Source of the DNA: Actinomycetota bacterium | Lineage (GTDB): Bacteria; Cyanobacteriota; Vampirovibrionia; Obscuribacterales; Obscuribacteraceae | Length of the DNA stretch: 9,085 bases | Assembly (NCBI GenBank): GCA_903970355.1 | Contig: CAJCIF010000412.1 | Coordinates: 1 to 9,085, forward strand | Direction: 5' to 3' | Shown here: piece by piece, positions 1 to 6,242 of the stretch | Layout of the letters: each line of letters begins with the position of its first letter | How positions within the stretch are numbered: position 1 is the first letter of the stretch | Position numbers and translations under genes: made by a program | The notes under the pieces: model-generated | Database searches by the model: none | Told to the model about the DNA's origin: nothing | The model's input: the letters and a program-made list of their open reading frames with translations, nothing else

Positions 1-465
1 GTGCATATCGTTTTCCGACAAGTCTGTTTTTTCAAGTGGCTTTTTTGTTAGCATCACGATTTTGGCCCCTTCGATACCAAAATCTCCACAGAAACAGTTT
101 GTTGAACCGGCCTGCAATGGTTCTATTTGATCCAATTTGGAAGGATCATCTGTCCAGCTCAAATTGATCTCTGCTTGTTTGGGATCATCGACATATCGAA
201 ATTTGACTTTACCACCGGTTGCAGTTGACCATTCTTCAAAAGAATTCTTAACTAGCTGCATGTAACTAGGTTTAAAACCTGGCACACCTTCGCCAGGTTT
301 TAAATAAACTGGAATAGGCATTTGGTCCTTAGACCATTTTCGAATGAGTTCCGGCTTGTCGAGATAGTTATCTCCAGACAGCTCGGACTCCGGCATCCCT
401 ACAACCGGTCCGCCTAAAAGCACAATAGTAGTGATTGAGAGAAGCGGCAGAATTATGCGATTCAT
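1..465 (-). CDS. Exported matrixin-like zinc metalloprotease, N-terminal part (cut by window edge)
   Basis: The visible part is 155 residues from an ATG preceded by AAAGGAG; the gene runs off the left edge. Residues 1-23 form a signal peptide (basic NR, then a long hydrophobic run ending in GGPVVG), so the product should be exported. Residues about 48-110 resemble the front of matrixin (M10-type) catalytic domains: PIPVYLKPG, then NSFEEWSTATGGKVKFRYVDD, and AEINLSWTDDP, which corresponds to the 'ADI.I.F' strand. They are followed by AGSTNCF and AKIVMLT, also at the places expected in bacterial matrixin-like proteins. The zinc-binding HExxHxxGxxH motif would lie just beyond the last visible residue, so catalytic competence cannot be seen. 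By family it would be a secreted peptidase; the substrate is unknown. The coding strand carries a perfect 13-bp inverted repeat at 271-304. The gene diverges from the hydrolase at 594. Confidence 0.6.
   Translation of the reverse strand, partial: MNRIILPLLSITTIVLLGGPVVGMPESELSGDNYLDKPELIRKWSKDQMPIPVYLKPGEGVPGFKPSYMQLVKNSFEEWSTATGGKVKFRYVDDPKQAEINLSWTDDPSKLDQIEPLQAGSTNCFCGDFGIEGAKIVMLTKKPLEKTDLSENDMH
271..304. repeat. Perfect 13-bp inverted repeat inside the metalloprotease gene
   Basis: TTTAAAACCTGGC (271-283) is matched exactly by GCCAGGTTTTAAA (292-304) around an 8-base loop. It lies wholly within coding sequence and encodes the near-symmetric peptide LKPGEGVPGFKP. It could fold into a stable mRNA hairpin. 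On the plus strand the stem lacks the GC-rich base of a typical terminator. Confidence 0.8.
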
Positions 466-479
466 CTGGTCTCCTTTTG

Positions 480-495
480 CTAGTCTCCAGACTAG
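480..495. promoter_or_regulatory. Operator-like palindrome CTAGTCT-CC-AGACTAG
   Basis: Two perfect 7-base half-sites are separated by 2 bases. The palindrome sits between the putative -10 box and the Shine-Dalgarno of the protease gene, in the divergent gap to the hydrolase gene. A 2-base loop is too tight for a good RNA hairpin, so a dimeric repressor site is the likelier reading. No regulator gene is visible in the window. Confidence 0.4.
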
Positions 496-505
496 AATTC
501 GTAAA

Positions 506-511
506 ATTATA
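506..511 (-). promoter_or_regulatory. Putative -10 box for the metalloprotease gene
   Basis: The minus strand reads TATAAT here, an exact match to the sigma-70 -10 consensus, about 41 bases upstream of the protease ATG. No good -35 hexamer lies at 16-18 bases (AGGACA is present at a 19-base spacing). The expected transcript start, near 499, falls next to the palindrome at 480-495. Confidence 0.45.
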
Positions 512-593
512 GCGGCGCAAATGGCGAAATTGTCCTTTATCATTGGTTGCTGTGCTTGGATTGTGGAACGGGTCATGAAGGAGCAAGGCACTT

Positions 594-1148
594 ATGCAAG
601 GTCTACCCAGCAATTCTGTCTTACTGATTATTGATGTTCAAAAGGGATTCGAACTTCCTGTGTGGGGGGTTCGCAACAATACGGATGCAGAGTCGAACAT
701 AGTAAGATTGCTCGACTTTTGGCGAAAAAAATCCAGACCTGTCGTTCATGTTCGGCACATGTCCACTGAGCCACACTCTCCTTTAAAACCAGGACAATCC
801 GGAAACGAATTCAAAAAGGAAGTTGCACCGATTGCCGGTGAACACGTTGAAGAAAAGAACGTTAACAGTGCGTTCATCGGCACAGGATTGGAACAGTATT
901 TACGAAAAAATAGCTTCAACACCATTGTGATTGTAGGACTGACAACCGATCATTGTGTCTCAACCACAACGCGAATGGCTGGCAATCTTGGTTTCACCAC
1001 TTACATTGTTGCCGATGCCACAGCAACATTTAATCGCACTGGCATTAATGGTGAACATTATCCGGCAGAAAACGTTCATGCTTATGCTCTCGCTAGCTTA
1101 AAGGGAGAGTTTGCAACCGTCGTAAATACAGCAGACGTGCTCGGATAA
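594..1148 (+). CDS. Isochorismatase-family cysteine hydrolase
   Basis: The protein has 184 residues, the usual length for single-domain members. The catalytic triad of the family is visible: Asp14 in LLIIDVQKGF, Lys88 in VEEKNVNSAF, and Cys121 in GLTTDHCVSTT, the last with the G-x-x-T-x-x-C-V-x-x-T pattern of the nucleophile elbow. A Rossmann-like alternation of strands (VLLIIDVQ, PVVHVRH, TIVIVGL, TYIVADA) surrounds them. There is no signal peptide, so it is cytosolic. The ATG is supported by AAGGAG ten bases upstream. Relatives hydrolyse isochorismate, nicotinamide, N-carbamoyl compounds or other amides, and sequence alone does not settle the substrate. No siderophore or NAD salvage genes lie alongside. 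It converges on the NDH-2 fusion with a 12-base gap and no evident terminator. Confidence 0.9.
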   Translation: MQGLPSNSVLLIIDVQKGFELPVWGVRNNTDAESNIVRLLDFWRKKSRPVVHVRHMSTEPHSPLKPGQSGNEFKKEVAPIAGEHVEEKNVNSAFIGTGLEQYLRKNSFNTIVIVGLTTDHCVSTTTRMAGNLGFTTYIVADATATFNRTGINGEHYPAENVHAYALASLKGEFATVVNTADVLG

Positions 1149-1160
1149 CCCAGTCTCGGT

Positions 1161-3215
1161 TTAAGCGATTACAGATTGCCTTTTGCGGCGGTTCATCATT
1201 TCAACAAGCACGTGATGAACAATTTTCTCGATGCGAATTCGTCCCAGAGGAATTCGTTTACGGCTGCTTTCTACAACAGGCATTTGTTTGAGATCATGAT
1301 CGCGCATTGTAGCAACTGCCACCGCCAATGGTTCATTGAGAGACATGCAAATAGGGTTGGCTATCATCAAATCTGTCACGGGTAAATCTACATCCGGATC
1401 CGCTAGTGCAGCTTTTTCAAGAGCTCTCAATAGATCAGATCTTGTTATTACTCCCACCAAATGGCCAGAGCTGTCTACAACGCAACACATGTCTGCGCCT
1501 GTCGTATCCATCTTTTCAACAACGTCTTCAACACAGGCTGATAGTTCAACCGGTGGCATGGGCAGTGGTTCTACCATTTTTTCTATTGGAATCGTCTCCA
1601 GAAGTTGTCGAACTTCCGGTACTTCGTGCCACATACCTTGCCTGCGCCGGGTTGCTGAGGCGATCGCTTCGTGCAATGGAGCAAGCGCCGCTGACACTTG
1701 CGTAAAGACATTGCGACCAAGCACCATGCAGGTTAACTCAGTGCGGGCGCGCACGCTGTGATGGCGTTCAGTCATATTCATCAGTGCTGATTCACCGAAA
1801 AAATCGCCTGCTGTCAAAACAGCAACCGTCTGAAGGCTGTCATCAGAACCATGTTGAACAACTTCTATTTCGCCCTTTTCAATCACGAAGAACTCTGTTG
1901 CCGAATCACCCTTTTTGAAAACAAAGTCGCCGGGCTGATAGTAAGCCCTACCCACTCTTTTGCTGCGATCTGCTTTCAGGTGCGCAAGTGTTCGCGGAAA
2001 TAGCAGATCGAAACCCCATTCGAAGCCAACCTTTGCTTTTTGCGCAAAGGAAGGAAGCTTCATCAAATAAATGCCCCGCCACATAAACCAGGCGAGAATT
2101 CCCGATATTTGAAAACCTAATATTTCAGCAACTGCAGAGCGACCTCCTATTGCACAAAGCTGTCCTTGCATCTTGAAGTGAAAAGGTTTCGTAGGTTGTC
2201 CTTTCAACCGAGCTACTAAATTTTTCGCTGCCTGAACGCCTTGACGCTCTGCGAATTGCGCTACCGTTGGAGACAAAGTTCCATCGAGGGCATTTACGAT
2301 TGCCGCACAATCACCTAGCGCCCACGCGAAAGGATAGTCCGGCAAACTCATATCCGGTTGAGTGAGAAGACGTCCGTATTTTTTCGCAACTCTTAACCGT
2401 TCGATAAGCGGTTGTGTTGTAACACCTATTGTGCAAACAACTGTTCCGGCGTGCAGAAAGTTTCCATCAGCTAACATCAATCCTTCCGGTGTTGCTGCTT
2501 TAGCTTTGGAGTTGAGCATTACCGTCACACCGGATTGCTCCATCTTCAGTTTTGCAAAGACCCTCAGACTTTCATTCACTTCTGGCAGTAATTGATCGCG
2601 TGAATGCACCACAATTACTTTGACATCTTCTTTATTGATGTTTTGGAAAAACTTGGTGCTGTGGCGCACTAAATCATTGATTTCACCGGCTATTTCAACA
2701 CCGCTGAATCCGCCGCCAACAATTACAAAAGTGAGATACCAGCGCTTCCGTTCAATTTCTTCGCATACTTCTGCTTTTTCCAGTTGCTCCATAATCTGCG
2801 CTTGCAGAGTGAGAGCATCCCCAATTGTTTTGAGTGGAAATGCATGATCGTCCATGCCTGGCACGAGCGAAAGATTTACAGTGTTTCCGCAACAGAGTAC
2901 TAATTGATCGAATCCTGTTGTTCTAACCTGGCCATCATAAGCTTCATAGGAGATCTGCTTGTTTACAAGATCTACGTCGGTTACTTCTTCGGTTCGGCAT
3001 TGTATGCCTTGCAAGAGTTGTCGCAGTGGCGCTCCAACATCTTCCGGTCGTACTGCGGCACTAGCAACCTCTGCAAGAAGAGGGTGAAACACCATGTGGT
3101 TCTCACGATTGAATAAGACAATGTCGTAATCAGACTTCGGCAGCAGTTTGCGAAGCGTGCGAGCGCATTTAACGCCTGCAAATCCGCCTCCCACCATGAC
3201 AATTCGTTGGTTCAT
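1161..3215 (-). CDS. Type II NADH dehydrogenase fused to a cyclic-nucleotide-binding domain and a CBS pair
   Basis: The protein has 684 residues from the ATG at 3215, chosen because AGGAG lies 8 bases upstream and the FAD-binding strand begins at once; an in-frame TTG at 3302 would add 29 unlike residues. Residues 4-14 (RIVMVGGGFAG) form the FAD dinucleotide fold, 162-178 (TFVIVGGGFSGVEIAGE) the NAD(P)H fold, WALGDCA at 298-304 contacts FAD, and AQFAERQG at 319-326 matches the NDH-2 quinone-site motif. Residues 375-415 are the amphipathic membrane-anchoring tail (WFMWRGIYLMKLP, DLLFPRTL). Residues about 420-515 are a cNMP-binding domain with a phosphate-binding cassette FGESALMNMTERHHSV that keeps the Glu and Arg. 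Residues about 545-672 are two CBS motifs: the first has GVITRSDL, the second has a degraded GRIRIEKI. NDH-2 passes electrons from NADH to quinone without pumping protons. Regulation by cyclic and adenine nucleotides is inferred. Confidence 0.88.
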   Translation of the reverse strand: MNQRIVMVGGGFAGVKCARTLRKLLPKSDYDIVLFNRENHMVFHPLLAEVASAAVRPEDVGAPLRQLLQGIQCRTEEVTDVDLVNKQISYEAYDGQVRTTGFDQLVLCCGNTVNLSLVPGMDDHAFPLKTIGDALTLQAQIMEQLEKAEVCEEIERKRWYLTFVIVGGGFSGVEIAGEINDLVRHSTKFFQNINKEDVKVIVVHSRDQLLPEVNESLRVFAKLKMEQSGVTVMLNSKAKAATPEGLMLADGNFLHAGTVVCTIGVTTQPLIERLRVAKKYGRLLTQPDMSLPDYPFAWALGDCAAIVNALDGTLSPTVAQFAERQGVQAAKNLVARLKGQPTKPFHFKMQGQLCAIGGRSAVAEILGFQISGILAWFMWRGIYLMKLPSFAQKAKVGFEWGFDLLFPRTLAHLKADRSKRVGRAYYQPGDFVFKKGDSATEFFVIEKGEIEVVQHGSDDSLQTVAVLTAGDFFGESALMNMTERHHSVRARTELTCMVLGRNVFTQVSAALAPLHEAIASATRRRQGMWHEVPEVRQLLETIPIEKMVEPLPMPPVELSACVEDVVEKMDTTGADMCCVVDSSGHLVGVITRSDLLRALEKAALADPDVDLPVTDLMIANPICMSLNEPLAVAVATMRDHDLKQMPVVESSRKRIPLGRIRIEKIVHHVLVEMMNRRKRQSVIA

Positions 3216-3390
3216 CCAGGTATCTCCTGAACAGAAAGTAGGCTCCACTCTAACAGTAGGATGCCCAATGGGGACAGAATACTCCTTTGCGACACTTAAC
3301 AACCTTAACCCTGCCTTTGTTGCGGAAATCGGCTCGGTCTTCTATTTTCTTTAGTGTCAGCTCAATTTGTCTCCCCCCAAACAATTCAAA

Positions 3391-3425
3391 CAACCAATCG
3401 GCGCAACTCTAGTCGCCATTGGTTG
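3391..3425. repeat. Inverted repeat CAACCAAT-c-GGCG / CGCC-ATTGGTTG
   Basis: Twelve base pairs with a single bulged C at 3399 enclose a 10-base loop (3404-3413). It lies 176 bases upstream of the NDH-2 start and 483 upstream of the glycosyltransferase start. Neither strand has a run of Ts right after it, so it is not a standard intrinsic terminator. It may be a regulatory site or a structured leader of one divergent transcript. Confidence 0.6.
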
Positions 3426-3458
3426 CTTTCCCTCATATTCGTGATCCTTCATTCGTTT

Positions 3459-3727
3459 TTAGGACATTGGTTTGTATAGAACATGGATATCGCGGAATGG
3501 TACGACACAAAGAAACGAGCTACCACTAACTGCCGGCCAGTTGAAAGCGGCCCGCACCAATATTTCGCCGGTGGCTTTTACAAACAGCGCATTGCTAGCG
3601 CAGGCTTGGCTTCCGCTTGTAGCTTCTCGCATGTGGCGGAGTCAAGAATAAATCCCCAGTCTTTGATCTTAACCACGCCTTGGTTGTTGAAGAGACATTG
3701 CACTTTCTAAGTTCTAGTTACCGACAT
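3459..3727 (-). pseudogene. Possible small-gene remnant, broken by an amber codon and a frame change
   Basis: On the minus strand an ATG at 3727 has a good ribosome-binding site (GAGGA, 7 bases upstream) but after six codons (MSVTRT) meets TAG at 3707-3709. The same frame then stays open for 42 codons to TAA at 3578, reading KVQCLFNNQGVVKIKDWGF and onward with protein-like composition. An overlapping minus frame, from ATG at 3632 to TAA at 3459, encodes 57 residues (MREATSGSQACASNALFVKA and onward). The plus strand is also open across 3483-3710. I do not recognise any of these products. The pattern fits a short gene damaged by one nonsense change and a frameshift, but coincidence or a repeated non-coding element is also possible. 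Confidence 0.25.
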
Positions 3728-3907
3728 TGAAAATTCCTCGTAATAAGCGTTTCAACAAAACACACCAGCTTCAAGTTTTCCCGGTTACTGCCTGCATCAT
3801 CTCGATGTCTTGATTCCGTAAACCTGAAAAGAAGCACCAAATACGGAGTCGCGCTTGCAACTTTTAACTAAGCGATGCGTGAATTCACCGCAAATTGAAA
3901 GGGCTAT

Positions 3908-4969
3908 ATGCAAAGAATTGTTCTCGTCTCCGACGCTGCTCCTCCACTGACGAGCGGTCCTGTGATTCTGCTCAAAAACCTGCGTAGGGAATTGAGCAAA
4001 ATGGGTTTTGATGTAATTCCACTTACGCCTGACATGTTTCACGGTATCAATATGTGGGACGGTTCAAATGTCCGATTAGGCCTAGGGGCATTCTGGCAAA
4101 TGGAATCGATTCTGGACAAAATCAGACCGGATGCCATTCACATTCTGCTTGAGGGACCACTCGGGTGGGCGGCACTCATTTATTGCGTGCGCCGAAACAT
4201 CCCATTTACAACTTCGTATACAACCAATTTCCCTGAGTATTTCCGTAAGCGTTTTGGTCTTTCAGTGGATTTTGCGATCTGGAGTTTGCGCAAATTTCAT
4301 GAGCGTTCAAGCGCTGTTATGGTGACAACTCAGTTCACGCGAGATCTTCTTAAACAACGCGGTTTCAACAACATTACTGAATGGAGTCGCGGAGTTGATA
4401 CTGATCTTTTCAATCCGGTGGCTTTGCCGGATGAAACTCCACTTCCTTACGAACCACCCATTTGGATCGGCGTAGGCAGACTGGAAGCCGAGAAAAATTG
4501 GGAGGATTTTCTGAGTTTGCCTCTGCCGGGAACGAAGCTTTTAATTGGCAGCGGCTCACTGGAAAGCCATTTGAGAAGCCAATTCCCCACTGCTGTGTTG
4601 TTGGGTGGTTTGCCGCAGGAAGATCTCCCAAGATACTATCGCGGTAGTGATGTTTTCGTGTTTCCAAGTACAACCGATACGTACGGCCTGGTTCTGCCAG
4701 AATCGATTGCCTGTGGAACTCCCGTAGCTACCGGGACAAAATACAACGAAGTCGTAACTTCACCTAAGGTAGGCGTTCTCAGTGACAATCTGTACGAAGC
4801 CTGCATGGGAGCATGGGCGCTCAAACGAAACGGTTGCGCTAATGATTGCTACAACTATGTTCTTGAACGATCCTGGACACGTTGTGCGCAACAGTTGGTC
4901 AGAAATCTCGCCTGGATTCAGTACCAAGGAGATACTGCCCCGACCATGCTGCCTCAAGGTGCTGCTTAG
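3908..4969 (+). CDS. GT4-family glycosyltransferase (GDP-mannose-dependent mannosyltransferase-like)
   Basis: The protein has 353 residues, GT-B fold, and no signal peptide. The N-terminal acceptor domain starts MQRIVLVSDAAPPLTSGPV, where the second half of the usual 'PPxxGG' loop is altered. Around residue 158 comes the interdomain motif EWSRGVDTDLFNP. The C-terminal donor domain shows IGVGRLEAEKN (Arg191 and Lys196, donor diphosphate contacts) and VFPSTTDTYGLVLPES (residues 251-266), where Asp257 and Glu265 hold the spacing of the EX7E motif. The Asp-first version is common in MgtA/PimB-like mannosyltransferases. It would transfer a hexose from a nucleotide sugar to a lipid or glycan acceptor on the cytosolic side; donor and acceptor are inferred from motif style only. 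The start is supported by a modest GAAAGGG. No other glycan genes are nearby, and two hairpins follow the stop. Confidence 0.88.
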   Translation: MQRIVLVSDAAPPLTSGPVILLKNLRRELSKMGFDVIPLTPDMFHGINMWDGSNVRLGLGAFWQMESILDKIRPDAIHILLEGPLGWAALIYCVRRNIPFTTSYTTNFPEYFRKRFGLSVDFAIWSLRKFHERSSAVMVTTQFTRDLLKQRGFNNITEWSRGVDTDLFNPVALPDETPLPYEPPIWIGVGRLEAEKNWEDFLSLPLPGTKLLIGSGSLESHLRSQFPTAVLLGGLPQEDLPRYYRGSDVFVFPSTTDTYGLVLPESIACGTPVATGTKYNEVVTSPKVGVLSDNLYEACMGAWALKRNGCANDCYNYVLERSWTRCAQQLVRNLAWIQYQGDTAPTMLPQGAA

Positions 4970-4980
4970 AGTCCCGCTAA

Positions 4981-5014
4981 GATCTTCCGAAATTTGATCT
5001 AATTTCGGAAGATC
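4981..5014. repeat. Perfect 14-bp inverted repeat after the glycosyltransferase
   Basis: GATCTTCCGAAATT (4981-4994) pairs with AATTTCGGAAGATC (5001-5014) around a 6-base loop, 11 bases after the stop codon. No T-run follows, so by itself it is a poor intrinsic terminator. It could stabilise the mRNA 3' end or act with the terminator just downstream. Confidence 0.8.
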
Positions 5015-5032
5015 CCGAAAAGCAAAAATGGC

Positions 5033-5065
5033 CGGGCTCACGATCCATTTGTGAGCCCGCTTTTT
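5033..5065 (+). terminator. Rho-independent terminator of the glycosyltransferase transcript
   Basis: CGGGCTCAC (5033-5041) pairs with GTGAGCCCG (5051-5059) around a 9-base loop and is followed, after one C, by TTTTT (5061-5065). An A-run upstream (5024-5028) would also give a T-run on the other strand, so it may work in both directions. Confidence 0.85.
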
Positions 5066-5091
5066 GTCAGAAATATACGCAGGCATATAGT
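5064..5091 (+). promoter_or_regulatory. Sigma-70-type promoter of the azoreductase-DUF1348 unit
   Basis: TTGTCA (5064-5069) and TATAGT (5086-5091) each match consensus at five of six positions, with a 16-base spacer. The expected start is near 5098, giving a leader of about 84 bases. The -35 box uses the last bases of the preceding terminator's T-run. An inverted repeat, ATACGCAG (5075-5082) and CTGCGTAT (5112-5119), lies on both sides of the -10 box and could bind a regulator. Confidence 0.55.
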
Positions 5092-5181
5092 TAATAACAC
5101 TGAATATCTGACTGCGTATCTACACCAATGGCACAACTGAATAATCTAAGATCTCTGACAAAACATTTTCGAGGTTGCATC

Positions 5182-5811
5182 ATGCGTTTACTCAACATCG
5201 AATCCTCTCCGCGCGGATCAAAGTCTGCGTCTATCGCCGTCACAAGCGTCTTCCTTGATGCCTACCGTCAAGCTTGTCCTGGGGTTGTGATCGATACCTT
5301 GAATGTCTGGGAGGAAAAGCTGCCGGACTTCGATCAGGAAGCCATCGGTGCGAAGTACAAAGGAATAAACAAAGAACCGATGGACGAGTCCGAAGCCGCC
5401 TTGTGGGATAAAATCCAGGAGCTGGCGGCGCGCTTCCAGCAAGCGGATCGCATTGTGGTTGGCGTGCCCATGTGGAACTTTGCTTACCCTTACAAACTCA
5501 AGCAATTGATCGACCTGGTCTGCCAGCGGAACATGCTCTTCACTTATGACGGAAATGAGTACGGACCTTTACTAAAAACTCCGCGCGCCTTCGTAGTCTA
5601 TGCGCGTGGAGGAACCTACATGGAAGATTCACCTACTCCCGCTTCCCTTTTCGATCATCAGAAATACATCGACTTCTGGCTGAAGTTTATAGGGGTCGAG
5701 GAAGTCCGAACGCTGGTGGTGGAGGGCACAACGTGGGGCGGAAAAGAAAAGGGCGAAGAAAGAATCGCACTTGGTCAGAAAGAAGCAATCAAATTGGCGG
5801 CGGAATTTTAA
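5182..5811 (+). CDS. azoR: FMN-dependent NADH:quinone oxidoreductase / azoreductase (AzoR-like)
   Basis: The protein has 209 residues, close to the roughly 200 of AzoR proteins, with a flavodoxin-like fold. I chose the ATG at 5182, which has GAGG 7 bases upstream and starts directly with the first strand ([17 protein letters not shown]); the in-frame ATG at 5128 has no ribosome-binding site. Residues 8-17 form the FMN phosphate loop. [18 protein letters not shown] (96-113) is the characteristic FMN-binding motif, and [10 protein letters not shown] (137-146) matches the second flavin-contact region. The family reduces quinones and azo or nitro compounds by two electrons using NADH, in the cytosol, often in electrophile-stress defence. 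It is the first gene of a likely two-gene operon with the DUF1348 gene 17 bases on. The gene symbol is by similarity. Confidence 0.88.
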   Translation: MRLLNIESSPRGSKSASIAVTSVFLDAYRQACPGVVIDTLNVWEEKLPDFDQEAIGAKYKGINKEPMDESEAALWDKIQELAARFQQADRIVVGVPMWNFAYPYKLKQLIDLVCQRNMLFTYDGNEYGPLLKTPRAFVVYARGGTYMEDSPTPASLFDHQKYIDFWLKFIGVEEVRTLVVEGTTWGGKEKGEERIALGQKEAIKLAAEF

Positions 5812-5828
5812 AATCGGAGAAAACATTT

Positions 5829-6242
5829 ATGCCAGAAATTATTTGTCCACCTTTTACCGATCAAGCAGTTGTTGTGAAGAAAGTTCAGGCTGCAGAAGAT
5901 CTCTGGAACACGCGTAATCCAGAGAAAGTTGCGCAGGGGTATACGGAAGATAGTTGGTGGAGAAATAGAGCAGAGTTCATGACTGGACGCGCTGCAATTA
6001 TTGAATTTTTGACGCGTAAATGGAATAAGGAACTCGATTACAAACTCAAAAAAGAGCTCTGGTGTTTTCATGAAAATCGCATAGCTGTGAAGTTTTTCTA
6101 TGAATGGCACGATGACAGTGGTAATTGGTTTCGTAGCCACGGCAACGAATTGTGGCAGTTCGCTCCAAGCGGACTTATGGAGCGACGTGAAGCGAGCATA
6201 AATGACGTGCCGATTCTTGAGGGCGATCGCAAACTGCGCTAA
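5829..6242 (+). CDS. DUF1348 family protein (NTF2-like fold)
   Basis: The protein has 137 residues. The chosen ATG has GGAG 9 bases upstream and opens with PPFT, as DUF1348 proteins usually do; the longer frame from 5733 only shadows the azoreductase. Family signatures are clear: [86 protein letters not shown] and [14 protein letters not shown]1348 members are SnoaL/NTF2-like cone-shaped proteins of unknown activity, generally cytosolic. The short gap behind AzoR and the lack of a separate promoter suggest co-transcription, so a linked role in handling small reactive molecules is possible but unproven. Its stop codon directly abuts the stop of the convergent gene at 6243. Confidence 0.85.
   Translation: MPEIICPPFTDQAVVVKKVQAAEDLWNTRNPEKVAQGYTEDSWWRNRAEFMTGRAAIIEFLTRKWNKELDYKLKKELWCFHENRIAVKFFYEWHDDSGNWFRSHGNELWQFAPSGLMERREASINDVPILEGDRKLR

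Larger units (their letters stand above)
3216..3907. other. Gene-poor divergent gap between the NDH-2 fusion and the glycosyltransferase
   Basis: About 690 bases without a confident gene. They contain an inverted repeat (3391-3425) and a stretch (3459-3727) that stays open in several frames and may be a decayed or very small gene. I could not assign convincing promoters for either flanking gene. The remainder, 3728-3907, shows nothing I recognise apart from the weak ribosome-binding site (GAAAGGG) of the glycosyltransferase. Confidence 0.6.

Noticed and set aside
1149..1160. Search for a terminator between the convergent hydrolase and NDH-2 genes
   Set aside because: The 12-base gap and its flanks show no GC-rich stem with a T-run.
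1176..3116. Several plus-strand open frames (for example 1336-1761 and 2362-2595)
   Set aside because: They lie antisense within the well-supported NDH-2 fusion, lack ribosome-binding sites and have no recognisable domains.
3216..3302. N-terminal extension of the NDH-2 fusion by 29 residues from a TTG
   Set aside because: The extension does not resemble the family, has no suitable ribosome-binding site, and the ATG at 3215 has AGGAG at 8 bases and starts directly at the FAD-binding strand.
541..3427. Shared 11-mer CATTGGTTGCT at 541-551 and 3417-3427, both upstream of genes
   Set aside because: Several 11-base matches are expected by chance in 9 kb, and the surrounding bases do not align.
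3797..4042. Minus-strand frame of 81 codons across the glycosyltransferase start
   Set aside because: It overlaps the conserved N-terminus of the GT4 protein, has no convincing start signal and looks like a shadow frame.
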